This document shows positions 33,078-41,121 of a DNA stretch of 42,044 nucleotides, one piece after another. The stretch lies in the NCBI GenBank assembly GCA_012729935.1, contig JAAYBY010000192.1:1-42044 (forward strand), in the 5' to 3' direction. Positions within the stretch are counted from its first letter, which is position 1; each line of letters begins with the position of its first letter. The DNA comes from Clostridiaceae bacterium (GTDB taxonomy: Bacteria > Bacillota > Clostridia > Saccharofermentanales > UBA5734). The position numbers and the translations under genes are program-made. The notes under the pieces are model-generated. The model was not told the DNA's origin. It saw only the letters and a program-made list of their open reading frames with translations, and ran no database searches.

Positions 33078-34163
33078 ATGAGCAAGACCGTGATGGTCAT
33101 CTTCGGAGGTTCATCGCCTGAATATCAGGTGTCGCTTCAATCTGCCTGTAATATCATCAGTGCTTTACGCGAAGCAGCGTATGCTGTTGTCCGTGTCGGT
33201 ATAACGCAGACTGGCGGGTGGTACCGCTTTGAAGGACCAGATGATCAAATTAAAAATGATACCTGGCAGGACAGTGTGATACAACCGAAAAGCTGTAACG
33301 GCATCTGCTCACCCCGGGATTTTGTTGCATCCGTGTGTGGCTCCGTGCCTGACTGTATTTTCCCTGCTGTACATGGTGTTAATTGTGAAGACGGAGCGTT
33401 GCAGGGTTTTCTGACCTTGACACGAATTCCCTACGTTGGCAGCAAGGTGCTGGCATCTGCTGCCTGTATGGACAAAGCGCACACGCGCAGGCTGTTCCAC
33501 GAAGCCGGACTGCCTCAGTGCCGCTATACAACCGCGACGCGCAGAGAAATCCTGAACGATGTCGAGGCCATCAGCAGACACGTGGCCACGCATATTGGAT
33601 ACCCCTGCTTCTTGAAACCCAATAACGGCGGTTCTTCGATCGGAACACGACGCGTAGCTGATCCGTCAGAACTGCTTGATGGTCTTCAGTATGTCAGCCG
33701 ATATGATCCGGTTGTATTGATTGAGTCATTCGTTAAAGCCAGAGAAATAGAAGTCTCTGTACTGGGAGATGAAGCGCCGATTCTCGGTCTGATCGGTGAA
33801 ATTGTGACGAACCAGTCTGTTGACTATTACGACTACGATGCAAAATACGTAAACGCAGATGACGCAGCTGTTGTCATACCTGCCCTGCTTGATGATCGAA
33901 CAGAACAACTGATTCGCCGGTACGCGCTGACCGCATACCGGTGCGCCGGCTGCTCCGGCCTTGCCCGTATTGATTTTTTTATTGACCAGGCCGATGGTTC
34001 CGTTTATCTCAACGAAATCAACACGCTTCCGGGGTTTACAGCAATCAGCGTCTACCCGAAATCATTTACCGCGGCGGGCATGCCAATGCCGGAGCTGGTC
34101 AGACGTTTATGTGAAGATGCGATCCAGTATGAGAACGCACGTTCCAGACAGGAAATCAAATGA
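33078..34163 (+). CDS. ddl: D-alanine--D-alanine ligase
   Basis: ATP-grasp enzyme joining two D-Ala for peptidoglycan precursors. The 361 residues begin TVMVIFGGSSPEYQVSLQSA. PAVHGVNCEDGALQGFL, PYVGSKVLASAACMDKAHTRRLF, PCFLKPNNGGSSIGTRRV and FIDQADGSVYLNEINTLPGFTAISVYPK follow. The omega-loop segment YYDYDAKYVN has the Tyr and Lys of true Ddl enzymes rather than the loop of VanA-type D-Ala-D-Lac ligases, so intrinsic vancomycin-type resistance is not indicated. GGGAGGA lies before the ATG. The stop overlaps murI by 4 nt (ATGA), linking two D-amino-acid steps of cell-wall synthesis. Confidence 0.93.
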   Translation: MSKTVMVIFGGSSPEYQVSLQSACNIISALREAAYAVVRVGITQTGGWYRFEGPDDQIKNDTWQDSVIQPKSCNGICSPRDFVASVCGSVPDCIFPAVHGVNCEDGALQGFLTLTRIPYVGSKVLASAACMDKAHTRRLFHEAGLPQCRYTTATRREILNDVEAISRHVATHIGYPCFLKPNNGGSSIGTRRVADPSELLDGLQYVSRYDPVVLIESFVKAREIEVSVLGDEAPILGLIGEIVTNQSVDYYDYDAKYVNADDAAVVIPALLDDRTEQLIRRYALTAYRCAGCSGLARIDFFIDQADGSVYLNEINTLPGFTAISVYPKSFTAAGMPMPELVRRLCEDAIQYENARSRQEIK

Positions 34164-35005
34164 CACAGGCATATGACAACAGACCCATCGGTGTTTTTGA
34201 TTCCGGTCTTGGCGGATTGACCGTCCTCAAGGACATCATGCAGCGGTTGCCCGCGGAAAACACACTCTACTTCGGGGATTCAGGCAGGATGCCCTATGGC
34301 AGCAAATCGGTTGAAACGGTGACGCGTTTTTCATTGCAGAATATGCGTTTCCTTCTTGATCAAGATGTCAAAATGATCGTCATTGCCTGCAATACAGCGA
34401 GTTCTCGCGCTTATGCAACCATTCGAAACAACAGCCCTGTTCCTGTCATAGAGGTCATAGAACCGGGATCTCGTGAGGCTGTCAGGCAGTCTGAAAATGG
34501 ACGGATCGGTGTGATCGGAACACAGGGGACAATAGACAGTCAAGTCTATATCAAAACCATTGAAAAACTTTCTGACAAGCCGGTTGAAATTTTCCAACAG
34601 GCTTGCCCGCTGTTTGTCAGCCTGGCTGAGGAAGGTTGGTGGGATCATCCGGTGACCCGGGATGTCGCCCGGATCTATCTGGAACCGCTGTTATCCCGTC
34701 ATATTGATGCACTTGTTCTCGGTTGTACGCATTATCCGCTGCTCAGCTCTGTTATTAAAAGTATTGCGGGCCCCTCTGTCCGCCTGATTCACTCAGGTGC
34801 AGCTGTTGCAGCTGTTATTGAACAGACGCTGAAGCGGACAGAGTCTCTGAATAATGGGCAAAAACCTGCTGTGCATGCATACTTTACCAGTGACAGCGTC
34901 AGACGGTTCCAGACATTGAGCAGTTTGTTTCTTGATCAGCCGATCACTGATATCCAGCACGTTGACATTGAGCAGTATAGCTGCGACGCGCTTCAGTCTG
35001 ACTGA
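34160..35005 (+). CDS. murI: Glutamate racemase
   Basis: Cofactor-independent racemase supplying D-Glu for peptidoglycan. The 281 residues have both catalytic cysteines, C77 in IACNTASS and C189 in VLGCTHYPLL, plus the N-terminal PIGVFDSGLGGLTVLKDI and YFGDSGRMPYGSKS. The start overlaps the ddl stop by 4 nt, so translation is probably coupled. The DUF1934 gene follows after 31 nt with AAAGGAAA before it, and the three genes look like one operon. Confidence 0.96.
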   Translation: MTQAYDNRPIGVFDSGLGGLTVLKDIMQRLPAENTLYFGDSGRMPYGSKSVETVTRFSLQNMRFLLDQDVKMIVIACNTASSRAYATIRNNSPVPVIEVIEPGSREAVRQSENGRIGVIGTQGTIDSQVYIKTIEKLSDKPVEIFQQACPLFVSLAEEGWWDHPVTRDVARIYLEPLLSRHIDALVLGCTHYPLLSSVIKSIAGPSVRLIHSGAAVAAVIEQTLKRTESLNNGQKPAVHAYFTSDSVRRFQTLSSLFLDQPITDIQHVDIEQYSCDALQSD

Positions 35006-35036
35006 GCGAACGTTTATCCGAAAGGAAACCTGATAT

Positions 35037-35468
35037 ATGGATTCAAACGTCCTTCTCACCATCAATGGCCGCCAGTGGAGCGGTCACGAGGAACCACAGC
35101 TGATTCGTCTGACGACGGAAGGTCAGCTGCTGCGGCTGAAAAAATTCTGGTCTATTGTCTATGACGAGAGTGATGCAACCGGCATGGAGGGAACCCGTAC
35201 CACCATTCAAGTTGAGGATGAGGGATCAATGATCCTGACTCGAACAGGATCACATGAGATGAGATTGACTTTTGAAGCGGGCAGCCGACACATCACGCGG
35301 ATGAATACACCCTACGGAGATCTTGATGTGAGTGTGTTCACCAGTATGGTCGAAAGTCAAATTGATGACTCCGGCGGATTTATTCACCTTGGATATACCA
35401 TTGATATCAATAATCAGGAGCAGCTGAATACGCGGCTGGACATCGAAATTAAAAAATCCGTTGTCTGA
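35037..35468 (+). CDS. DUF1934 (YwiB-like) beta-barrel protein
   Basis: A 143-residue protein of the DUF1934/YwiB family. The pattern is the expected one: IRLTTEGQLLRLKKFWSIVYDESDATGMEGTRTTIQVEDEGSMILTRTGSHEMRLTFEAGSRH, then NTPYGDLDVSVFTSMVESQIDDSGGFIHLGYTIDINNQEQLNTRLDIEIK. The family folds as a lipocalin-like barrel with no proven function, and it commonly lies in cell-wall or tRNA-synthetase neighbourhoods in Firmicutes. Here it follows ddl-murI. The start ATG has GAAAGGAAAC upstream. Confidence 0.85.
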   Translation: MDSNVLLTINGRQWSGHEEPQLIRLTTEGQLLRLKKFWSIVYDESDATGMEGTRTTIQVEDEGSMILTRTGSHEMRLTFEAGSRHITRMNTPYGDLDVSVFTSMVESQIDDSGGFIHLGYTIDINNQEQLNTRLDIEIKKSVV

Positions 35469-35501
35469 TTCACAAAAATAGATGGGAGTTATCTGAAACA
35501 G

Positions 35502-35530
35502 TTGACAGGCAGGCACTTCTGTTAGATAAT
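35502..35530 (+). promoter_or_regulatory. Sigma-A promoter of yceD-rpmF
   Basis: Consensus TTGACA (35502-35507), a 17-nt spacer and GATAAT (35525-35530), 26 nt before the yceD-like gene. Confidence 0.8.
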
Positions 35531-35556
35531 ATTGTTCGCGTCTGTGGAGGTGAATC

Positions 35557-36063
35557 ATGCTGGTTGATATAGCACAAATATCAAATGGCCTGACAAACCG
35601 GATTGATCTTGAGATGATAATAGCACAAGAAGAATGGGCTGTGTCGTTTCAGGCGTTCAAGCTGGCGGGTGATGCTTCCTTCAGCGGTATGCTGCTGGCA
35701 GACGAGAACGGTGTCATAACCATCACCGGACACCTGAATGCTCATATTGTCAGCCAGTGCGCCAGGTGCCTTGTGTCTGTGCCGCTTGATCTGGTTCTGC
35801 CGGTTGATGAATGTTTTGAATGCATCGGACAGGAACGGCAGCCCGACAGTGACTGTTACAGTTATGAGCGGTCAACAATTGATTTGATACCGGCATTGCG
35901 GGATACCCTGGTATTATCGGTGCCACAGAGGATACTGTGCCACGAAACATGCAAGGGAATCTGCCCGGAGTGTGGTGTTGATTTAAACAAAGAGACATGC
36001 AGCTGTAGTAAGGAAGGTCTGAAACAGGACAACCCTTTCAGCCAGCTCAAAGAATTGTTATAG
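35557..36063 (+). CDS. yceD: DUF177 / YceD-family protein (23S rRNA accumulation)
   Basis: A 168-residue protein with the YceD arrangement: an N-terminal beta region (SFSGMLLADENGVITITGHLNAHIVSQCARCLVSV) with the CxxC of SQCARC, an acidic middle with YERSTIDLIPALRDTLVLSVPQRILC, and a C-terminal cysteine cluster (CHETCKGICPECGVDLNKETCSC) that probably binds zinc. E. coli YceD is needed for normal 23S rRNA levels. The position immediately before rpmF (41-nt gap) is the classic order in bacteria and supports the name. GGAGGTG lies before the ATG. Confidence 0.92.
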   Translation: MLVDIAQISNGLTNRIDLEMIIAQEEWAVSFQAFKLAGDASFSGMLLADENGVITITGHLNAHIVSQCARCLVSVPLDLVLPVDECFECIGQERQPDSDCYSYERSTIDLIPALRDTLVLSVPQRILCHETCKGICPECGVDLNKETCSCSKEGLKQDNPFSQLKELL

Positions 36064-36103
36064 GAATCATTGACTATTCCTCATAACGTACGGAGGTGTA
36101 AAA

Positions 36104-36286
36104 ATGGCAAATCCAAAACGAAAGTGGTCTAAAGCCAGAACAGGTCGTGCCCGTTCAAACTGGAAACTGAGCGTGCCGAAGCTGGCAGAATGTCCTCGGT
36201 GTCATACCCTGAAAATGCCGCATAAAGTCTGTAAATCATGCGGTTATTACAACGGCAGAGAAGTCATTGCAACCGAACAGGAATAA
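36104..36286 (+). CDS. rpmF: Large ribosomal subunit protein bL32
   Basis: A 60-residue zinc-ribbon ribosomal protein. ANPKRKWSKARTGRARSNWKL is the L32 N-terminus. The ribbon cysteines are C-P-R-C (ECPRCHTLK) and C-K-S-C (KVCKSCGYYNGREV), so this is the zinc-binding (C+) form rather than the zinc-independent paralogue. GGAGGTG lies before the ATG. It is cotranscribed with the yceD-like gene. Some bacteria continue this operon with plsX; here it does not. Confidence 0.97.
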   Translation: MANPKRKWSKARTGRARSNWKLSVPKLAECPRCHTLKMPHKVCKSCGYYNGREVIATEQE

Positions 36287-36401
36287 ATCTGAAAGATCAT
36301 CTTGAGTGATGCCTGACAGAGAGCGGGTTTTTGAATCATACGACTGATGAGTCGATTGTTTCACTGCCGTTTAAAGCGTTATTATTCCAGATGAACGGAA
36401 T

Positions 36402-36435
36402 GCAGCGGGGATGACAGCATGCTCGCTGCTTTTTT
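36402..36435 (+). terminator. Terminator after rpmF / before DUF512 gene
   Basis: GCAGCG (36402-36407) can pair with CGCTGC (36424-36429), followed by six T (36430-36435). An alternative inner stem CAGC/GCTG uses the same right side. It ends the yceD-rpmF message or attenuates read-through into the DUF512-der genes. It overlaps an in-frame ATG at 36419, which argues against that start. Confidence 0.6.
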
Positions 36436-36466
36436 AGTTAACACGATGGAAGAAGGGAACCAGGAC

Positions 36467-37870
36467 ATGAACGGAATACAAGGACATCGCATTCGTTCTG
36501 TCGCGCCGGACAGCATAGCGGCTGATCTTGGCCTGCAACCGGGTGACCAGCTTCTGACGATGGACAACCATCCGCTGATCGACATCTTTGACTATCGGCT
36601 TAGGCAGCTTAAATCGAATCTTCTCATCAGTGTGCTGCAGAGCGGCCGGTTGATCGAGTATGAGATCGAAAAGGATGAAGATGACGAGATTGGACTCGAG
36701 TTTGACAATCCTCTGATGCAGGATTGTACGTCGTGTGACAACCATTGCATTTTCTGCTTTATTGATCAGTTGCCGAACGGACTGCGTAAGTCACTTTATG
36801 TCAAAGACGATGATCTCAGATTATCTTTTTTGAACGGTAATTATGCCACGCTGACCAATCTATCCGATGAAGCACTGGAGCGACTGATCAATTATCGTTT
36901 TTCGCCGATGAATATATCGGTGCATACAACAAATCCAGGCCTGAGACGAAAAATGCTGTGCCACCCGAAGGCTGATCAGATTATGCAGCAGCTCGAACGA
37001 ATTGCCGGAGCCGGTCTGCAGCTGAATCTCCAGATTGTGCTCTGTCCCGACGTTAATGACGGAAGTGAGCTCGAACGGACGATGTCGGACTTGATCGGGC
37101 TTGGATCAGCCTTGAACAGTATTGCCGTTGTCCCGGTTGGTATTACACGTTATCGCAATCAGAAACGCTTGTTTCCCCTGAGATCTTTCAGCCGGCCGGA
37201 AGCACAAACGGTTATTGATCAGATTCAGAACATTCAGGATAAGCTGCTGCCGATCTGGGGACGACGACTGGTATATGCATCGGATGAATTTTATAATCTA
37301 GCTGGCCAGTCTTATCCGGAAACAACAGTCTATGATGATTTCCCACAGCTTGAAAACGGTGTCGGAATGGCGTCGCTGATGCGGCAGACAGTAGCAGATG
37401 GACTGGCTTCTATCAACCGGGATCCGGTCGAACCAATACATCGGTCACAGACCGGTCAGGCGGAAGGCACGATCAAACATCTGCTGATCGGGACGGGCAC
37501 CGCGGCAGCTCCACTTCTGGAAAGCTTCCGGGATGATCTGACCGGACGTGCGCATACAGAGGTATCCATCCTGCCGATTACCAATCGTTTCTTCGGGGAT
37601 CAGGTGACCGTAGCAGGTCTGCTGACAGGACAGGATATCGTTGAACAGATTCGGCCACTTGCTGATTCACTGAAAACAGGCGGCAGTCAGCCTGTCCTGA
37701 TTCTCCCGGCCTGTGTGATTAAGTATGATGAACCTGTGCTGCTGGATGATCTGACAATCAATCAGGTCAGTGATGCAATTCAGATTCCGGTTTGGGTCTG
37801 TGCTTCTGACGGGGGCAGCTTGGTCCAATTACTGGACTGGGTTGCTGTAAAAGGAGGTCATGACGAATGA
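36467..37870 (+). CDS. DUF512 protein: PDZ-like, radical-SAM-like and DUF512 domains
   Basis: A 467-residue cytoplasmic protein. An N-terminal PDZ-like region (IRSVAPDSIAADLGLQPGDQLLTMDNHPLIDIFDY) leads to a radical-SAM-like domain with the canonical C-x3-C-x2-C iron-sulfur motif (C90, C94, C97 in CDNHCIFCF; a further C87 lies just before). The DUF512 region then follows (VPVGITRYRNQ, YASDEFYNLAG, YDDFPQLENGVGM) up to a C-terminal TNRFFGDQVTVAGLLTGQDI. The family is widespread in Clostridia and Cyanobacteria, its substrate is unknown, and it is frequently adjacent to der, as here (4-nt ATGA overlap). I choose the ATG at 36467, with AGAAGGG 9 nt upstream, because the upstream ATG lies in the terminator and family members start close to the PDZ. 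Confidence 0.88.
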   Translation: MNGIQGHRIRSVAPDSIAADLGLQPGDQLLTMDNHPLIDIFDYRLRQLKSNLLISVLQSGRLIEYEIEKDEDDEIGLEFDNPLMQDCTSCDNHCIFCFIDQLPNGLRKSLYVKDDDLRLSFLNGNYATLTNLSDEALERLINYRFSPMNISVHTTNPGLRRKMLCHPKADQIMQQLERIAGAGLQLNLQIVLCPDVNDGSELERTMSDLIGLGSALNSIAVVPVGITRYRNQKRLFPLRSFSRPEAQTVIDQIQNIQDKLLPIWGRRLVYASDEFYNLAGQSYPETTVYDDFPQLENGVGMASLMRQTVADGLASINRDPVEPIHRSQTGQAEGTIKHLLIGTGTAAAPLLESFRDDLTGRAHTEVSILPITNRFFGDQVTVAGLLTGQDIVEQIRPLADSLKTGGSQPVLILPACVIKYDEPVLLDDLTINQVSDAIQIPVWVCASDGGSLVQLLDWVAVKGGHDE

Positions 37871-39198
37871 GTCAACCTGTTGTTGCCATTGTAGGACGTC
37901 CAAATGTTGGCAAGTCAACGCTGTTTAATTACCTTGCCGGTGAACGTCTGTCAATTGTGGATGATACACCTGGTATAACACGGGATCGGATCTATGCACA
38001 GTCTGAATGGAGAGGCCGCATTTTTTCAATCATCGATACGGGTGGGATTGAATCCAAATCGGAGGAAGTTCTCCAGCAGTCCATGCGGGAACAGGCACAG
38101 ATCGCCATTGACACAGCAGATGTCATCATATTCATTGTCGATCTGAAAGTCGGGTTGACTGCTGAAGATACAGACATCGCCTCAATGCTGAGAAAGTCAG
38201 AAAAACAGGTTGTTCTCGCAGTCAATAAAGCTGACCAGATTGGCGACATACCAGTCGATGTTTATGAATTTTACAATCTTGGTCTGGGTGATTTTTATAC
38301 AATTTCAGCGGCCCATCGCCTGGGTGTTGGTGATTTGCTTGATGCCGTTTATGATGCGTTCCCGCCGGAATCTGATGCCTCAGAAGAAGCTGAACGCATT
38401 GCTGTTGCTGTTATCGGAAAACCCAATGTCGGTAAGTCTTCGCTGGTTAACCGCATGATTGGGCAGACCCGCCTGATTGTATCGGATATACCCGGAACGA
38501 CACGCGATGCTGTTGATACGCCGGTTGATAATCAATATGGTCATTTTACGTTGATTGATACGGCCGGATTGCGTAAAAAAAGCCGGATTGACAGTTCTAT
38601 CGAGCGATACAGCATGATTCGGTCGCTGTCTGCCATTGATCGGTCGGACGTCTGCCTGATCCTGATAGATGCGACTGAAGGGACAACTGAACAGGATACA
38701 AAGATCGCCGGATATGCCCACAATAAAGGGAAGGCGTCGATTTTTGTCATTAATAAGTGGGATCTGGTCAGTCGGGAAACAGGGACACTGGAAGACTATA
38801 AGAAGGACATTCGATCGACGTTTCCTTTTATGGCCTACGCGCCGATTATATCAATCTCAGCAGCAAGCGGCCAGCGGGTCAATCGACTGTTTTCTCTGAT
38901 TCAATCAGTTTATGAACAGTCCGGACGACGGCTCACGACCGGTATTATCAATGATTTGCTGGCTGAAGCAGTGGCTATGGTGCCAACACCACAAGATAAG
39001 GGCAAGCACCTCAAAATATATTATGGAACACAGGTAGGTACACATCCGCCGCAAATTGCGCTGTTTATCAATAAGAAAGAATTGATGCATTTTTCCTATG
39101 AACGGTATCTGGAAAATCAGCTGCGCCGTAATTATGGCTTTGAGGGTACGCCGATCTGGTTTTTACTGCGGCCAAAAGAGCAATCTGACAGAACATGA
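37867..39198 (+). CDS. der: Ribosome assembly GTPase Der (EngA)
   Basis: Double-GTPase needed for 50S subunit maturation. The 443 residues contain two G domains: G1 motif GRPNVGKSTLFN near residue 9 with DTPGITRD and NKADQIGD, and the second GKPNVGKSSLVN near 185 with DIPGTTRDAVDT and NKWDLVSR. A C-terminal KH-like domain includes HLKIYYGTQVGTHPPQIALFINKKELMHFSYERYLENQLR. All nucleotide motifs are intact. The start overlaps the DUF512 stop by 4 nt, with AAGGAGG upstream in the DUF512 coding end. Confidence 0.97.
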   Translation: MSQPVVAIVGRPNVGKSTLFNYLAGERLSIVDDTPGITRDRIYAQSEWRGRIFSIIDTGGIESKSEEVLQQSMREQAQIAIDTADVIIFIVDLKVGLTAEDTDIASMLRKSEKQVVLAVNKADQIGDIPVDVYEFYNLGLGDFYTISAAHRLGVGDLLDAVYDAFPPESDASEEAERIAVAVIGKPNVGKSSLVNRMIGQTRLIVSDIPGTTRDAVDTPVDNQYGHFTLIDTAGLRKKSRIDSSIERYSMIRSLSAIDRSDVCLILIDATEGTTEQDTKIAGYAHNKGKASIFVINKWDLVSRETGTLEDYKKDIRSTFPFMAYAPIISISAASGQRVNRLFSLIQSVYEQSGRRLTTGIINDLLAEAVAMVPTPQDKGKHLKIYYGTQVGTHPPQIALFINKKELMHFSYERYLENQLRRNYGFEGTPIWFLLRPKEQSDRT

Positions 39199-39223
39199 AG
39201 GGTCGGGAAGGAATTAATAATAG

Positions 39224-41092
39224 ATGACACAAACATTAGAAAATCTGCGTAATATCGCAATAATCGCGCATGTCGACCATGGCAAGACGACCATAGTCGA
39301 TGTCATGCTCAAGCAAAGCGGACTGTTTCGCGATAATGAGCAAACGGTTGAACAGATGATGGACAGCAATGAGCTTGAGCGAGAAAGAGGCATTACGATT
39401 CTTGCGAAAAACACAGCCATCACATACGGATCTGTTCGAATCAATATCGTAGACACACCTGGTCACGCAGATTTCGGTGGTGAAGTTGAGCGTGTTTTGA
39501 AAATGGTGGATGGTGTGCTGCTGGTTGTCGATGCCTATGACGGTCCGATGCCGCAAACCCGCTTTGTCTTGCGAAAAGCGCTGGCGATGCAGCTGAAACC
39601 GATCGTTGTCATCAACAAAGTGGATCGGCCAGATGCACGGCCGCTTGATGTGCTTGACCTGATTCTTGATTTGTTTATTGAACTGGGAGCCAATGATGAC
39701 CAGCTCGATTTCCCTGTTTTATATGCATCAGCCAGACTGGGAATGGCCTCAGATGTGCTGGAGGACCTGCAGGCTGCCATGCAGAAACAGACTGATGACG
39801 AACTGCACTTCGGTCCGTTAATGCAGGCTATTTGTGATTGGGTTCCTGCACCAACTGGTTCGACGGATGAACCACTGCAGATGCTGATTTCCAACATTGA
39901 CTATGACACATACATCGGCCGGATTGCGATTGGCCGTATTGAACGCGGAACAATCATGAAGGGCATGCCTGTTGTTGTCTGTGGATATGATGATCAGTCA
40001 GAACTGAATGCAAAGATTGTGAAGCTCTTCCGATATGAGGGGCTGCATCGTGTGCCCATCGAGCAGGCATCAACAGGTGAGATTGTCTGTGTAGCAGGTA
40101 TTTCGGAAATCAATATCGGTGATACGATCTGTGCAACTGACAAAATTGAACCGCTGCCTTTTGTAAACATCGACGAGCCGACCATATCGATGATGTTCCG
40201 GGTTAATGACAGCCCGTTTGCCGGCCGAGAAGGTCAATTTGTGACATCAAGGCATTTGCGTGAACGCCTGTTTCGCGAGATGGAAAAAAATGTTTCAATG
40301 CGGATCGAAGAGACCGATACGACGGAATCCTTCGTGATCAAAGGTAGAGGTGAACTTCACCTGTCAATCCTGATTGAAACAATGCGCCGCGAAGGATACG
40401 AATTTCAGGTTTCAAAGCCGGAAGTCATAACCAAAGAAATAGACGGATGTCTTTCGGAGCCTGTTGAACTGGTGCTGATCGATGTTCCTGAATCATTTGT
40501 CGGTGTAGTCATCGAAAAACTCGGGACTCGGAAAGCCGAACTGGTTACCATGGAACCACCTGAAAAAGGAATGGTACGGATGGAATTCAGGATTCCCTCC
40601 CGTGGATTGATAGGGTATCGGTCGGAATTTTTGACCGACACCAAGGGCAATGGTATAATGAACAGCGTTATTGCAGGCTTTGAGCCGTGGAAAGGTACGA
40701 TTGAAACACGCAGCCATGGTGTTCTTGTCGCTTGGGAGACAGGTGAAGCGGTCGCCTACGGACTATATAAGGCACAGGAGCGGGGCAACCTGTTTATCGG
40801 GCCGGGCACATCAGTCTATGAAGGAATGGTTGTCGGTTCAAACCCTAAACCGGAAGACATCGTGGTCAATGTCTGCAAACGAAAGCATGTCACCAATATG
40901 CGGGCTTCCGGATCGGATGAGGCACTCCGTCTGACGCCGCCTGTCCAGATGAGCCTGGAACAGCACCTGGAGTATGTTTCTGACGATGAATTAATTGAAA
41001 TAACACCTAAATCCATCCGGCTTCGGAAACGGATATTGAATTCTGAGCAGCGTGCCAAACAGCGTTCTCGTCAGATTGAAGCGTCCAGTTAG
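39224..41092 (+). CDS. typA: Translational GTPase TypA/BipA
   Basis: Ribosome-binding GTPase related to EF-G, important in stress and 50S assembly. The 622 residues are full length. The G domain shows AHVDHGKTTIVDVML, RERGITILAKNTA, DTPGHADFGGEVERVL and NKVDRPDARPLDVLD. EF-Tu-like domain 2, EF-G III/V-like domains and the BipA-specific C-terminal domain (TDTKGNGIMNSVIAGFEPWKG, LYKAQERGNLFIGPGTSVYEGMVVG, NMRASGSDEALRLTPPVQMSLEQ) follow. It lies 25 nt after der with GGAAGGAA before the ATG. It completes a small ribosome-assembly cluster. Confidence 0.97.
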   Translation: MTQTLENLRNIAIIAHVDHGKTTIVDVMLKQSGLFRDNEQTVEQMMDSNELERERGITILAKNTAITYGSVRINIVDTPGHADFGGEVERVLKMVDGVLLVVDAYDGPMPQTRFVLRKALAMQLKPIVVINKVDRPDARPLDVLDLILDLFIELGANDDQLDFPVLYASARLGMASDVLEDLQAAMQKQTDDELHFGPLMQAICDWVPAPTGSTDEPLQMLISNIDYDTYIGRIAIGRIERGTIMKGMPVVVCGYDDQSELNAKIVKLFRYEGLHRVPIEQASTGEIVCVAGISEINIGDTICATDKIEPLPFVNIDEPTISMMFRVNDSPFAGREGQFVTSRHLRERLFREMEKNVSMRIEETDTTESFVIKGRGELHLSILIETMRREGYEFQVSKPEVITKEIDGCLSEPVELVLIDVPESFVGVVIEKLGTRKAELVTMEPPEKGMVRMEFRIPSRGLIGYRSEFLTDTKGNGIMNSVIAGFEPWKGTIETRSHGVLVAWETGEAVAYGLYKAQERGNLFIGPGTSVYEGMVVGSNPKPEDIVVNVCKRKHVTNMRASGSDEALRLTPPVQMSLEQHLEYVSDDELIEITPKSIRLRKRILNSEQRAKQRSRQIEASS

Positions 41093-41121
41093 GTGCGTGC
41101 ATCCTCAGGGAGGATTGTACT

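Noticed and set aside
33078..34163. Vancomycin-resistance type (D-Ala-D-Lac/D-Ser) ligase
   Set aside because: The YYDYDAKY loop is that of ordinary D-Ala-D-Ala ligases, and no vanH, vanX or vanT neighbour exists.
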